The notes: generated by a model not told the origin, from the sequence alone. A DNA stretch of 64,000 nt from an uncultured Clostridia bacterium (GCA_934132775.1 CAKPAA010000002.1:1-64000); one strand, 5' to 3'; positions 36,506-44,379 are shown, numbered from the stretch's first letter. Numbers and translations: made by a program.

Positions 36506-37342
36506 ATGAAAAAGTGGCTAAAAGAAAACTGGATAATCTTAATGCTTTGGTTAGCTTTTGAAATTGTCGCTGTGTCGCTGACTATTACACTGAAAAATAT
36601 TTTTTACTTATTCAACTTTTCGTACATAGGTACTTCACTTGCACTTGGCTTGTATCTTTACTCTCATAAGGTAAAGTGGGCTCGACATCTTGTACAATTT
36701 GCCGTTGGCATTTATATGCTTATTTATCTCGGCATAATTTCAAGAGAAAATATGCAAATTGAAGGCTTTTGGTATTACCTATTTCTTGGCGTTTTTGAGG
36801 CAGCTGTTATCCATTATTTTATTGCAAAGATTCTTGGCCCTCTTCTTTTTGGACGTGGCTGGTGTGGATACGCTTGTTGGACTGCAATGGTGCTTGATTT
36901 ATTGCCATATAAAGTTCCTAAAACTCCAAGAAAGAACATCGGTTTCATAAGATATATCACATTCTCGCTGTCGTTTATATTTGTAGGTGCACTGTTTTTA
37001 TTGCACGTGCCTAACTTTGAAAACGTTATGTTCATTTCATTCATAGTCGGCAACATAATTTACTATGCCTTAGGAATTGCCTTGGCATTCGCTTTTAAAG
37101 ATAACAGAGCTTTTTGCAAATACATATGTCCCGTTACTGTGTTTCTAAAACCCGCAAGCTATTTTGCTATGATGAGGGTAAAATGCGATAACGAGAAATG
37201 TATAAATTGCAAAAAGTGTGTAAACAATTGCCCTATGAATGTTGATATGACTGATAATTCAAGAAAGAGAAGAAATGGCACTGAATGTATTCTTTGCCTA
37301 AAATGCGTAGACGAATGTCCTAAAAACGCACTGCATTTGTGA
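36506..37342 (+). CDS. NapH/RdxA-like 4Fe-4S membrane protein
   Basis: 278 residues with about six membrane helices (e.g. WIILMLWLAFEIVAVSLTI, YYLFLGVFEAAVIHYF), then two ferredoxin clusters (CINCKKCVNNCPMNV and CILCLKCVDECPKNA). GRGWCGYACW and CKYICPV near the membrane are the conserved Cys motifs of the NapH/YccM/RdxA group, which pass electrons across or along the membrane. No partner reductase is adjacent, so the pathway is unknown. Monocistronic: it has its own promoter and a strong terminator. Confidence 0.88.
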   Translation: MKKWLKENWIILMLWLAFEIVAVSLTITLKNIFYLFNFSYIGTSLALGLYLYSHKVKWARHLVQFAVGIYMLIYLGIISRENMQIEGFWYYLFLGVFEAAVIHYFIAKILGPLLFGRGWCGYACWTAMVLDLLPYKVPKTPRKNIGFIRYITFSLSFIFVGALFLLHVPNFENVMFISFIVGNIIYYALGIALAFAFKDNRAFCKYICPVTVFLKPASYFAMMRVKCDNEKCINCKKCVNNCPMNVDMTDNSRKRRNGTECILCLKCVDECPKNALHL

Positions 37343-37353
37343 GACTTAAAGTA

Positions 37354-37399
37354 AAAAAGAGGTCACGTTTCGGCATACAGTCGAAACGAACCTCTTTTA
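37354..37399. terminator. Bidirectional terminator between convergent genes
   Basis: AAAGAGGT-ACGTTTCG and CGAAACG-ACCTCTTT arms, about 17 bp paired, with T-runs on both strands. It serves the plus-strand NapH-like gene and the minus-strand glycoside-hydrolase-like gene. Confidence 0.92.
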
Positions 37400-37419
37400 T
37401 TTTTCAGCTTTCTAGCACA

Positions 37420-38724
37420 TCAATACGTATCACCACTTATTTCTGTGGATACCACAACCTTTCCTAATGCAGAATAATTATATTTATTGTTTGGATCCCA
37501 AAGACAAAAATCATATATGCCTTGGTCATAAGTTGCTTGAATTTGTTCAGTGACTTCTTTTTCGCCATATGACAAGTAATTTCCTTTTCCAAGCCAACTT
37601 GCTGTGAAATCTTGAAGATATGGCCTAACCTTTGCAAATTTTACAGTTGTATCTCCACTTGCAATCGAATTAAATCTTTTGAATGCATCTTCTAGTGCTT
37701 TTGAAACTAGCTTATATGGGTTTAAATCCGGCTTTGAAATACCGTACTCATTAAAATTATAATGTGATGGATAAATCATAGGGCACACCACATCTACTAT
37801 CTTTCCTATTTTGGCAAAGTCTTGACCTATATTTTCAAAATCTCCATCTCTTTTAGTTGTTATTCCGAAAACATCAACAGACACAGTAACACCATAGGGT
37901 TTTAACTCATTCATAACAGTTTCCAAGAATTCGTTTATTATATCAGACTTAGTTTTTGTAGCCGAATCAAAACCATAAGCAATAGTCTTTGTTCTTCCTT
38001 CGGAAGACGGAAATCTCACATAGTCAAATTGTATCTCTTGAAAGCCAAGTTTAGCAGCTTCTTTTGCAAGCGCAATTGGATACTCCCAAGACTCTTTATT
38101 ATATGGATTTGGCCAGCACCTTCCACCAGAATCTTTCCAAACAGTCCCGTCAGCTTTTTTGTAAGCTATCGAATCAACTTTTGAAGCATATATAGGGTCT
38201 TTAAACGTTACTATTCTGCCAATCACGTATATATCATTTTCTTTTAGCTCATTTATAACAGCTTCAAGATTTGAAATCATCTTTCTCGAAGCACCAATAT
38301 TTATGGCTGTTTGCACCTGTGAATTATATGAAAGCTGTCCAGCCTCGTCTTTTATATCAATTACAACCGCATTAAAATCATTTGCTTTTATCTTATCTAT
38401 CATATTTTTTCTAATCGACGATGTGCCCATAACCCAACCAGTTGCATACACTGCGCGAATATTTTCAGGCACAAAATCATTGTTAGACACCTGCAGATCT
38501 CCGGAACCAAATTCGCCACTTTCACCAGATAAAGCATCACCAGAAATATTTTCAACATCACCAGAGCCACTAAGCTCCCCACTTACATTTTCTAAATCTC
38601 CTGAGGATAATAATTTATTTGAAGCGGTCTCTCGTCTCAAATAACTTGAATCACTAAAACCAACAATCAAACCAATAACCACTGCTATTGCAACCACAAC
38701 CACACAAATAACTTTTTTATTCAT
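37420..38724 (-). CDS. Secreted/anchored putative glycoside hydrolase (DUF4015-like TIM barrel)
   Basis: 434 residues. N-terminal signal anchor (VICVVVVAIAVVIGLIVGF), then a Ser-Gly-Asp/Glu repeat linker (SGELSGSGDVENISGDALSG), then a DUF4015-type barrel: VYATGWVM, FNAVVIDIKDEAGQLSY, IYVIGRIVTFKD, IQFDYVRFPSSEG, VSVDVFG, CPMIYPSHY, FCLWDPNNKY. The motif order fits the putative glycoside hydrolase group; the substrate, perhaps cell-wall glycan, is unknown. The SGDALSGE peptide recurs in the unrelated protein at 60554-62293. Confidence 0.82.
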   Translation of the reverse strand: MNKKVICVVVVAIAVVIGLIVGFSDSSYLRRETASNKLLSSGDLENVSGELSGSGDVENISGDALSGESGEFGSGDLQVSNNDFVPENIRAVYATGWVMGTSSIRKNMIDKIKANDFNAVVIDIKDEAGQLSYNSQVQTAINIGASRKMISNLEAVINELKENDIYVIGRIVTFKDPIYASKVDSIAYKKADGTVWKDSGGRCWPNPYNKESWEYPIALAKEAAKLGFQEIQFDYVRFPSSEGRTKTIAYGFDSATKTKSDIINEFLETVMNELKPYGVTVSVDVFGITTKRDGDFENIGQDFAKIGKIVDVVCPMIYPSHYNFNEYGISKPDLNPYKLVSKALEDAFKRFNSIASGDTTVKFAKVRPYLQDFTASWLGKGNYLSYGEKEVTEQIQATYDQGIYDFCLWDPNNKYNYSALGKVVVSTEISGDTY

Positions 38725-39286
38725 AAGATCCCCCCTACACCTATACTTCGATTATATAGGATAATGTAGAAAAAACAATAAAAAAATTGATAAAAATCGA
38801 ATAAATTTTCTTGCTAAAATATAAACAAAATGATAGAATATTTTTGACAGCAGAGGAAACTTTGCTAATAGATATTAAAGCGAATTTTCATTGAAAATTC
38901 GGAATGTGCACGAGTAATACGTACTTTGCAGAATACAGGTTTATGGCGCAAATGGGACTTTGGCTTTTGTGTATTATATATATCATAAAAGAAGGTTCTG
39001 TTGGTTTTAAATAATTATTTTTTAAACATCAAAAAATAAGATTTATTTTCACCGATTGTTATGAGCGTTTAAATTGAAAAAAGGTATTTTAGAGTAGATT
39101 TATTCGACTAGATAGCGACACTAGTTCTAAGATAGAACTAAGATAATAAGTTTTAACAATTTTGAGTTTTGAAAATTTGGTAAATAGCCAGCTAATAACG
39201 TTTGTTTTAAGCATTATTTAAGGCAAAAAAGCGTATAAATCGGTAATAACTTCCTTGTATAGGATATTATTAACAATGAGACTTGG
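38725..39286. other. Gene-free intergenic stretch with a perfect hairpin
   Basis: No supported ORF. A perfect hairpin CGAATTTTC/GAAAATTCG lies at 38881-38901, and AT-rich sequence surrounds it. A scattered pairing (GACACTAGTTCTAAG with ATAGAACTAAG, 39117-39140) is not convincing. Nothing else is supported until the long hairpin at 39287. Confidence 0.5.
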
Positions 39287-39331
39287 TTTGTCCACAAAAA
39301 GTAGGTTATAAACTAACTTTTTGTGGACAAA
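39287..39331 (+). terminator. 17-bp perfect hairpin with T-run upstream of sigH
   Basis: TTTGTCCACAAAAAGT and ACTTTTTGTGGACAAA arms around a 12-13-nt loop, then TCGTTTTTAG on the plus strand. No gene feeding into it is seen on the plus strand, so it may end an unannotated short RNA or block read-through into sigH. Confidence 0.6.
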
Positions 39332-39353
39332 TCGTTTTTAGAAAATATTTATA

Positions 39354-39383
39354 TTGACTTTATCCTTCAATAGCTTGTATAAT
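39354..39383 (+). promoter_or_regulatory. SigA-type promoter of sigH
   Basis: TTGACT (39354-39359), 18-bp spacer, TATAAT (39378-39383), about 35 bp ahead of the GTG start. It places sigH under vegetative control in this arrangement. Confidence 0.8.
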
Positions 39384-39418
39384 ACAAGTTGTAAGAGTTT
39401 TTAGGAGGTTTTTAGCAA

Positions 39419-40066
39419 GTGAAAAAGAAAGTATTAGGCTGTGTAAACTCTGAAACAGACGAACTAAATGAGATTGACAGAGAATATATAAAAAAAATAC
39501 GACTTGGTGATGATGATGCACTCAATGAGATAATGGAAAAATACAAAAATTTTGTTTATTTAAAAGCAAAACCATTCTTTATTGTTGGTGCTGAGAAAGA
39601 AGATATAATACAAGAAGGTATGATTGGTTTATTCAAGGCAATTAAGGGATATGATATTGATAAAGATGTATCTTTCAAAGCCTTTGCTGATTTGTGTATT
39701 AAAAGACAAATTATGACAGCCATAAAATCTTCGACTAGACAGAAGCACATTCCTCTTAACTCATATCTATCACTTAACAAAACTGTGTTTGATGATGAAG
39801 ATGACAGAGCCGTTATAGAAATGCTTGATATGGAAACTGTTCCAGACCCATTGGAAACAATTACAAATGCTGAAACGTATAATAAACTAGAAAAGAAAAT
39901 GAATGAAGTTTTAAGTGATTTTGAGCAAAAAGTACTAGAAAAATATCTTGAAGGAGAATCTTATTCTCAAATTGCTGCTTCACTTGACTCGCATGTTAAA
40001 GCCGTTGACAATGCAGTTCAACGAATAAAGAAAAAAGCATACAAATACTTTGAAGAAGATATGTAA
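39419..40066 (+). CDS. sigH: RNA polymerase sigma factor, SigH (Spo0H) type
   Basis: 215 residues starting at a GTG with AGGAGG ten bases upstream. Region 2: AKPFFIVGAEKEDIIQEGM, GLFKAIKGYD, FADLCIKRQIMTAIK. Region 4: FEQKVLEKYLEGESYSQIAA, HVKAVDNAVQRIKKK. These segments match SigH, the transition-phase and early-sporulation sigma of Firmicutes, rather than SigA. The gene is followed by tRNA-Thr instead of the rpmG-secE-nusG genes often found next to sigH. Whether the organism sporulates cannot be told from this window. Confidence 0.9.
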   Translation: MKKKVLGCVNSETDELNEIDREYIKKIRLGDDDALNEIMEKYKNFVYLKAKPFFIVGAEKEDIIQEGMIGLFKAIKGYDIDKDVSFKAFADLCIKRQIMTAIKSSTRQKHIPLNSYLSLNKTVFDDEDDRAVIEMLDMETVPDPLETITNAETYNKLEKKMNEVLSDFEQKVLEKYLEGESYSQIAASLDSHVKAVDNAVQRIKKKAYKYFEEDM

Positions 40067-40158
40067 TTATTGTTTTATAGTTCTAAATTTTATCTTTTAT
40101 TCATTTGATTACAAATTTAAGAGTAAAATTGTATAAAACTCAGGGTTATGTATCAAAT

Positions 40159-40234
40159 GCTTCTATAGCTCAGCTGGCAGAGTGCATCCTTGGTAAGGAT
40201 GAGGTCACGGGTTCGACTCCCGTTAGAAGCTCCA
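40159..40234 (+). tRNA. tRNA-Thr (anticodon GGT)
   Basis: Complete cloverleaf: acceptor GCTTCTA/TAGAAGC, D arm GCTC...GAGT, anticodon stem CATCC/GGATG with loop TTGGTAA (anticodon GGT, reads ACC/ACU), T arm ACGGG-TTCGACT-CCCGT, and an encoded CCA end. It follows sigH by about 90 bp. Confidence 0.97.
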
Positions 40235-40250
40235 TATTGAAGTAAAGACA

Positions 40251-40278
40251 AAAGCTAATCAAATGTTTGATTAGCTTT
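40251..40278 (+). terminator. Terminator after tRNA-Thr
   Basis: AAAGCTAATCAAA and TTTGATTAGCTTT arms with a 2-base loop gap, then TATTTTATG. It ends the sigH/tRNA transcript. Confidence 0.85.
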
Positions 40279-40392
40279 TATTTTATGTTTCTCGTGGCAA
40301 ATTATTTTTTCAAACACTTGTATTTTCGGTCATTTTATGTTAGTATGATATTACAAATTTGTAACAAAATTATAAAAATTCAGTTACATTCA

Positions 40393-40420
40393 TTGACAAA
40401 TGATAATAATATGATATAAG
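40393..40420 (+). promoter_or_regulatory. Promoter of the candidate antitoxin RNA
   Basis: TTGACA (40393-40398), 16-bp spacer, TATAAG (40415-40420). Transcription would start near 40427 and run to the hairpin terminator ending at 40515. Confidence 0.7.
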
Positions 40421-40426
40421 TAGTCA

Positions 40427-40515
40427 TATAGATAAAAAAGAAGCAAGGCATAAGCCTCACTTCTTCAGTGTATTTTGTTTTGGGAGTTCTTCTGCAGGGA
40501 GAACTCCTATTTTTT
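40427..40515 (+). ncRNA. Candidate antisense antitoxin RNA (~89 nt)
   Basis: A short plus-strand transcript predicted from a SigA-type promoter and the terminator GGAGTTCT/AGAACTCC (40483-40507) followed by TTTTTT. It is complementary to the last ~75 nt of the convergent small-peptide mRNA, including the peptide stop codon and that mRNA's own terminator (40438-40465). This tail-to-tail overlap matches type I antitoxins such as RatA/SR4. Confidence 0.6.
40438..40465 (-). terminator. Terminator of the small toxin-like mRNA
   Basis: On the minus strand AAGAAGTGAGGC and GCCTTGCTTCTT pair around a 4-nt loop and are followed by TTTTATC. Confidence 0.75.
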
Positions 40516-40632
40516 ACCGCTAATATGTACCTTGTACTTTGCTTTGCTAGCAATATAGCATAACAAACATACAGCCAAAACTATTCCTAGTATAATCAAT
40601 AGACCCCAAATACTAGTTGTTAAAAATTCCAC
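40507..40632 (-). CDS. 41-residue single-TM peptide, candidate type I toxin
   Basis: GTG start with AAGGTGGTGA seven bases upstream. Sequence: MEFLTTSIWG, a hydrophobic helix LLIILGIVLAVCLLCYIA, and a basic tail SKAKYKVHISGKK. The size, one membrane helix and positively charged C-terminus fit holin-like/TxpA-like type I toxins that damage membranes when overproduced. The mRNA has its own promoter (40758-40786), structured 5' end and terminator, and a convergent antisense RNA. No homologue is claimed; toxicity is inferred from architecture. Confidence 0.65.
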   Translation of the reverse strand: MEFLTTSIWGLLIILGIVLAVCLLCYIASKAKYKVHISGKK

Positions 40633-40689
40633 TCTTTCGTCACCACCTTTCTAATGTTGCATAAATTAACAATTACCTTCCACTAGAGT

Positions 40690-40750
40690 GGTTAGCAGAA
40701 CATAACTGCTAACCTATACCCAATGTTGTGTTTGGTGGTGACCAAAACAC
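40690..40750 (-). promoter_or_regulatory. Structured 5' UTR of the toxin-like mRNA
   Basis: Two hairpins at the 5' end of the predicted transcript: GTGTTTTGGT/ACCAAACAC (40728-40750) and GGTTAGCAG/CTGCTAACC (40690-40714). The segment GGTCACCACC (40734-40743) is the exact reverse complement of the ribosome-binding region GGTGGTGAC (40639-40647), so the untreated mRNA could mask its own start. Confidence 0.6.
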
Positions 40751-40757
40751 TACACTT

Positions 40758-40786
40758 ATATTATCAAATATATTTATCCTATTCAA
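40758..40786 (-). promoter_or_regulatory. Promoter of the toxin-like mRNA
   Basis: On the minus strand TTGAAT (40781-40786), 17-bp spacer, TAATAT (40758-40763). The start near 40751 coincides with the 5' terminal hairpin. Confidence 0.65.
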
Positions 40787-40959
40787 GTATTATTGGCATA
40801 ATTTGCTATATTTTCTGCAAATTCTTTTTCTCCTTCTTTTTAATTACTATATAAAGCTTAAAATACCGATATATACAGCAAAAAGCCATATTCAATTTTG
40901 GAAATATGACTTTTATTGTTAAGATTAAATTTTTTATATCTATTCATCTATTTTTGAGC

Positions 40960-41150
40960 AAAAAAATCCCCCACATAAGCCGTAAACTTGAGCGAATTTA
41001 AGAGCCCTGCTTTCACAGGTGGGTGTTTTCCTATATACTTCCGGGTTTCTCACTCGTGGTGAGCTTACACACCATATATAGAGTACCAAACTCCCTTAAA
41101 TTTTCTGTTGGTTCTAAATAAAACTCGAATTTTCGTACCTCGTAGGGTTG
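40960..41150 (-). ncRNA. ssrS: Candidate 6S RNA (SsrS)
   Basis: A ~190-nt gene-free unit with its own promoter and a T-run end (minus strand GGGGGATTTTTTT). It can fold as a long rod: AUCAACCC with GGGGGAU closes the stem, a large central bubble carries a small CCUG(UGAAAG)CAGG hairpin on its 3' strand, and an apical stem CUAUAUA/UAUAUAG with GCUCAC/GUGAG tops it. Size, rod with central bubble and the 5' CCCUACGAGGUACG block suit 6S RNA, which sequesters SigA-RNA polymerase. It is not SRP RNA (no GGUCCGGAAGGAAGC) and not RNase P. Confidence 0.6.
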
Positions 41151-41155
41151 ATATT

Positions 41156-41183
41156 ATTATACCATATATAAATTATAAATCAA
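41156..41183 (-). promoter_or_regulatory. Promoter of the 6S-like RNA
   Basis: On the minus strand TTGATT (41178-41183), 16-bp spacer, TATAAT (41156-41161), about seven bases before the predicted 5' end. Confidence 0.7.
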
Positions 41184-41330
41184 ACATTTTTGATGGTTTT
41201 TTTATGACACTTTTTGGCAATTTTATAGTGAAACTTCTGTCAGCCTAGTCTTATCAGGCTTTACCCGCATAGTCATTATATTTTTAAATCTAAGTATATG
41301 CACTATTTATCAATATTCTTTTTAAAGAAA

Positions 41331-41368
41331 AAGTGCCAACAAAATATTTTCATACCTTGATGGCACTC
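41331..41368 (-). terminator. Terminator after the diaminopentanoate dehydrogenase-like gene
   Basis: GAGTGCCA and TGGCACTT arms on the minus strand around a ~22-nt loop, then TTTTCTTT. About 40 bp past the stop at 41405. Confidence 0.75.
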
Positions 41369-41404
41369 TGTTTCTAAAATTATTAAAACTATTTTGCCTT
41401 AAAG

Positions 41405-42463
41405 TTAGATTTTAAATTTATAAGTTAATTCTCCAAATCTATCTGTTGGAAGGAATCCAGCTTTTGCTTTTATTACATCTGGGATTCTGTTTACAACTGT
41501 TGCACAAGTAAGTTCAACTGTTTTTGGTAATGTTATTCTTAATGTTGTGTCTGGCTCTCCATAAACAGTCCACTGGTTTGTATCAACATCATCTTTTGAA
41601 TAAACTTTACCAATACATTCTGATTCTATTGTTATTCCCTCTTCTGTTTCTGTTGTAACAACAGCACTCATACCTGTTGCCATTCCAGCTTTAACAGTCA
41701 TTCCTAATGTGCTAGATTCAATGTCTTCATCGTTAAATTGAGGTACACATTTTTGCGTTTGAGATTTAACTTTTAGTCCAAGTTTTGAACAAAGCCAACC
41801 ATTTGTGTTCCACATATATGATGGTGCATATTCTCCTTTTTCAATAGTAGCTCTTCTTTCTTCTTCGCTTATTTCATCAGCAGAAGCAACCTCTTTTTCA
41901 AACTCTTCTTTTGTAAGACCAGCACCATGTGCTTTTGCAAGAGCAATACCATACTCTTCAACATTATAGCTTGAACTTCCTTTTATTTTTGTGATTTTTT
42001 GAGTTGCACCTGCAAGAGAGCTAATCAATTGTCCCCAGAAAATATCTTGGTACCCGGTTCCTGTTATTGTACAGTTATTTTCTTTTGCCAATTTATCTAT
42101 TTCAGATGTTAATGTTGGGTTTGAATTCCAAGAGTAAAAAGCCTCTTCACAAGTTGTTATTGCGTTAACTCCACATTTTGCACAAGTTAATAAAACTTCT
42201 CCAACATCGCTAAGTAAGCTCATTGTTTCAACTATACAAACATCAGGTTTAGTTTCACGCAATACGTTTTCTAAATTAGCCGCATCACTAACTTTTACAC
42301 CTTTTGGTTCAGAACCGATGATTTCTCCTATATCTTTTCCAATAACTTTAGGATTTATATCGGCTGCTCCAACAACTTCTCCACCTTTTTCATATACGTA
42401 TCTCATCGTATATTTTGCCATTTTACCTGTTCCTACTTGAAAAACTTTTGTTACATTATTCAT
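41405..42463 (-). CDS. 2,4-diaminopentanoate dehydrogenase-like NAD(P)H enzyme (DapB-like fold)
   Basis: 352 residues. N-terminal Rossmann KVFQVGTGKMAKYTMRYV, EVVGAADINPKVIGKDIGE, PDVCIVETMSLLSD, then a dihydrodipicolinate-reductase-like C-domain with GTGYQDIFWG. The layout fits the Ord / 2,4-diaminopentanoate dehydrogenase group of clostridial ornithine degradation. The rest of that pathway (ornithine racemase, aminomutase, thiolase OrtAB) is not beside it, so the true substrate may differ. Monocistronic, with its own terminator. Start ATG with GGAAGGAG upstream. Confidence 0.75.
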   Translation of the reverse strand: MNNVTKVFQVGTGKMAKYTMRYVYEKGGEVVGAADINPKVIGKDIGEIIGSEPKGVKVSDAANLENVLRETKPDVCIVETMSLLSDVGEVLLTCAKCGVNAITTCEEAFYSWNSNPTLTSEIDKLAKENNCTITGTGYQDIFWGQLISSLAGATQKITKIKGSSSYNVEEYGIALAKAHGAGLTKEEFEKEVASADEISEEERRATIEKGEYAPSYMWNTNGWLCSKLGLKVKSQTQKCVPQFNDEDIESSTLGMTVKAGMATGMSAVVTTETEEGITIESECIGKVYSKDDVDTNQWTVYGEPDTTLRITLPKTVELTCATVVNRIPDVIKAKAGFLPTDRFGELTYKFKI

Positions 42464-42564
42464 AAAAAAATCACTCCTTCCGGAAAATATTATATCCTAA
42501 TGAAAAAAATATATCTATACTTTTTTCATATAAATGGAAATATTTTTTCGAACTCTCATAAATA

Positions 42565-42598
42565 AAAAGGCAAGAGCTCACAAAAACTCTTGCCTTTT
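42565..42598 (-). terminator. Terminator after the PIN-domain gene
   Basis: AAAAGGCAAGAG and CTCTTGCCTTTT arms, 12 bp perfect, ten-base loop. Three bases past the stop at 42602; T-runs on both sides allow bidirectional use. Confidence 0.92.
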
Positions 42599-42601
42599 AA
42601 G

Positions 42602-43549
42602 TCAATTTAAGCAACTATCAAGTCTTTCTTCATTAAACAACTCAATTGTTGCTTGGTAGAAAATATCTCCTACCTCTTTTCCATCAGGAACAGTAGCCTC
42701 AAACACCTTTGTAACACAGAGGTTAGGACTTACACTGTCAATCCTCGAATGCAAAACGTACGTAGCATTTTGCATTCGTTTCAGCCAAATTACTTGCATT
42801 CCGACCAATAGTCTAACACTGCCTCTGATTTTTCTAGTTCCCGTCTCATTTACCACCAAAACCGACTGATCCTGCTTTTCAAACTGACTAGCCTCAATGA
42901 ACCAACCATTGTCTTCCCGATAAGTGGCAATTGGTAGGGTGATATTCTCACCCTCTACATACTTTGCCTTTAACCGAGTATTTTCAAAACCTACATCTCG
43001 GTCAGTGAGAAAAATTGTCCTTACGCCTTTGCCTCTTGCATCATTAGCCATATGTTTATCTGCGGTAAGAAGAATAACATCTCCCTTTGCAATGCAATAA
43101 TCGATAATTCGATCATCATAATTACCGTACTTGGGAATGTCCGCCATCTTAAAGTATTTCGGATTTGTGGCTACCCACCACAAAATATTATTGGCAGCAT
43201 GATGGTTTGGTTCATACTCTCTGTTCTTCAATTGCTCAAGCTCGTCGTTGACGATGCTTGTAACAATCGTCACAGACTCTGTCTCAATGAGCCGAAAGAG
43301 AACCTTTTCATACTCATCGATTCCCGCTACGGAAGTATCAAGAACATAGATACCTTTTTTAATCCGCTTTATTCCTCGGTCATAGTCAGATATGTTCAGT
43401 ACCTTACGCTCACATTCAGCTAAACTCCTTCTTTCAAAATTAGTTAGGCTTTTAACGTCTCTTTTGGAGTATTCCTTACGCCAGAATTGGCTACTTATCG
43501 CCATTTGCCGATTTGCCCTAATATTTGTATCAATTCTCTTCTGAGTCAT
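42602..43549 (-). CDS. PIN-domain nuclease-like protein with a C-terminal beta domain
   Basis: 315 residues from the ATG at 43549 (AAAGGAG eight bases upstream). A basic helical N-terminus (ANRQMAISSQFWRKEYSKR) precedes a PIN domain: VLDTSVAG, IVNDELEQL, YDDRIIDYC and LLTADKHMANDAR supply the four acidic metal ligands. A beta-rich C-terminal domain (SVRLLVGMQVIWLKR) follows. No VapB-type antitoxin is adjacent. Codon and base use are more GC-rich than neighbours, suggesting acquisition. RNase activity is inferred from the family. Confidence 0.75.
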   Translation of the reverse strand: MTQKRIDTNIRANRQMAISSQFWRKEYSKRDVKSLTNFERRSLAECERKVLNISDYDRGIKRIKKGIYVLDTSVAGIDEYEKVLFRLIETESVTIVTSIVNDELEQLKNREYEPNHHAANNILWWVATNPKYFKMADIPKYGNYDDRIIDYCIAKGDVILLTADKHMANDARGKGVRTIFLTDRDVGFENTRLKAKYVEGENITLPIATYREDNGWFIEASQFEKQDQSVLVVNETGTRKIRGSVRLLVGMQVIWLKRMQNATYVLHSRIDSVSPNLCVTKVFEATVPDGKEVGDIFYQATIELFNEERLDSCLN

Positions 43550-43680
43550 ATGGTTTTCTCCTTTCATTTAAAGTAAAAAATACTTTTAACCTATAAAAAA
43601 TATCCAACGCATCTTATTCTACCATATTTCTACTCACTAGTCAATATTATGTAACCAATAAATAACACAATTCGACATTT

Positions 43681-44379
43681 TTAATTTATTTTTATAATTG
43701 TTGTTACTTCGCCATTTTCGTTTTTCATCACACATATTTTCCCATCAAAATTTAATTGTAGAGTTTCACCTAACTTTGTTTGTTTTCTGTATTGAATTTC
43801 GATTTCATTTATTTTTACATCAGCTGGCAATATTTCTTCAAAAAATTCAACATATTTAGCATTATTGACGTGATTGTTTGTATCTATGTCTCTTCTCATC
43901 GGTGATATTCTGAAAATGTGTCCGTTTATATCGCTTTCTTTAATTTTTGAAATACCTTCTTCTAACGCATTTCTATTTATCGCGCCATATTTCTCCATCA
44001 TTTCATTTGATAACCTTATTGGTTTTTGATTTACTAAATCGTATAAAATCCAACTTGATTCTGCTAGGACCATTATTGAGCCACTTTCATCAACTATTTC
44101 AAAATCTCTATATGCGTGAAGTCCTTTGGGCGACTTACTCCAAGTTCTTAGTTCTATCATCTCATCAGCAACCGGATATCTAAGTATTTTAATTTTCCAC
44201 TCCAATACTAGCCAGCCTTGTTTTAAGTTCATCATTTCTGCTGTTCCATAACCAATTGTTTTAGAGTGCCATGTTGCCACATTTTGGAACATATCTACAA
44301 TTCTTGATATTTTCATTTTGTTATTTTTATCTACATCACTGTACCCGACAAGATATTTATGTGCATAATGATAATCCAT
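43681..44379 (-). CDS. Acyl-ACP thioesterase
   Basis: 232 residues, double hot-dog Fat/TesA-like acyl-ACP thioesterase that releases fatty acids. First half: VGYSDVDKNNKMKISRIVDM, GTAEMMNLKQGWLVLEWKIK, TWSKSPKGLHAYRDFEI. Second half: RRDIDTNNHVNNAKYVEFF with the catalytic Asn/His region. The ATG at 44379 has AAAGGTGG seven bases upstream. Isolated gene. Confidence 0.9.
   Translation of the reverse strand: MDYHYAHKYLVGYSDVDKNNKMKISRIVDMFQNVATWHSKTIGYGTAEMMNLKQGWLVLEWKIKILRYPVADEMIELRTWSKSPKGLHAYRDFEIVDESGSIMVLAESSWILYDLVNQKPIRLSNEMMEKYGAINRNALEEGISKIKESDINGHIFRISPMRRDIDTNNHVNNAKYVEFFEEILPADVKINEIEIQYRKQTKLGETLQLNFDGKICVMKNENGEVTTIIKIN

Noticed and set aside
40483..40507. Hairpin first considered as terminator for tRNA-Thr
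   Set aside because: tRNA-Thr already has a terminator at 40251-40278; the hairpin is better explained as the end of the short RNA starting near 40427.
40728..40922. 64-residue plus-strand ORF over the toxin promoter
   Set aside because: It reads antisense across promoter and hairpin sequence, has no ribosome site and is low-complexity.
40960..41150. SRP RNA or RNase P RNA
   Set aside because: The SRP helix-8 core (GGTCCGGAAGGAAGC) and the RNase P GAGGAAAGTCC-type core are absent.
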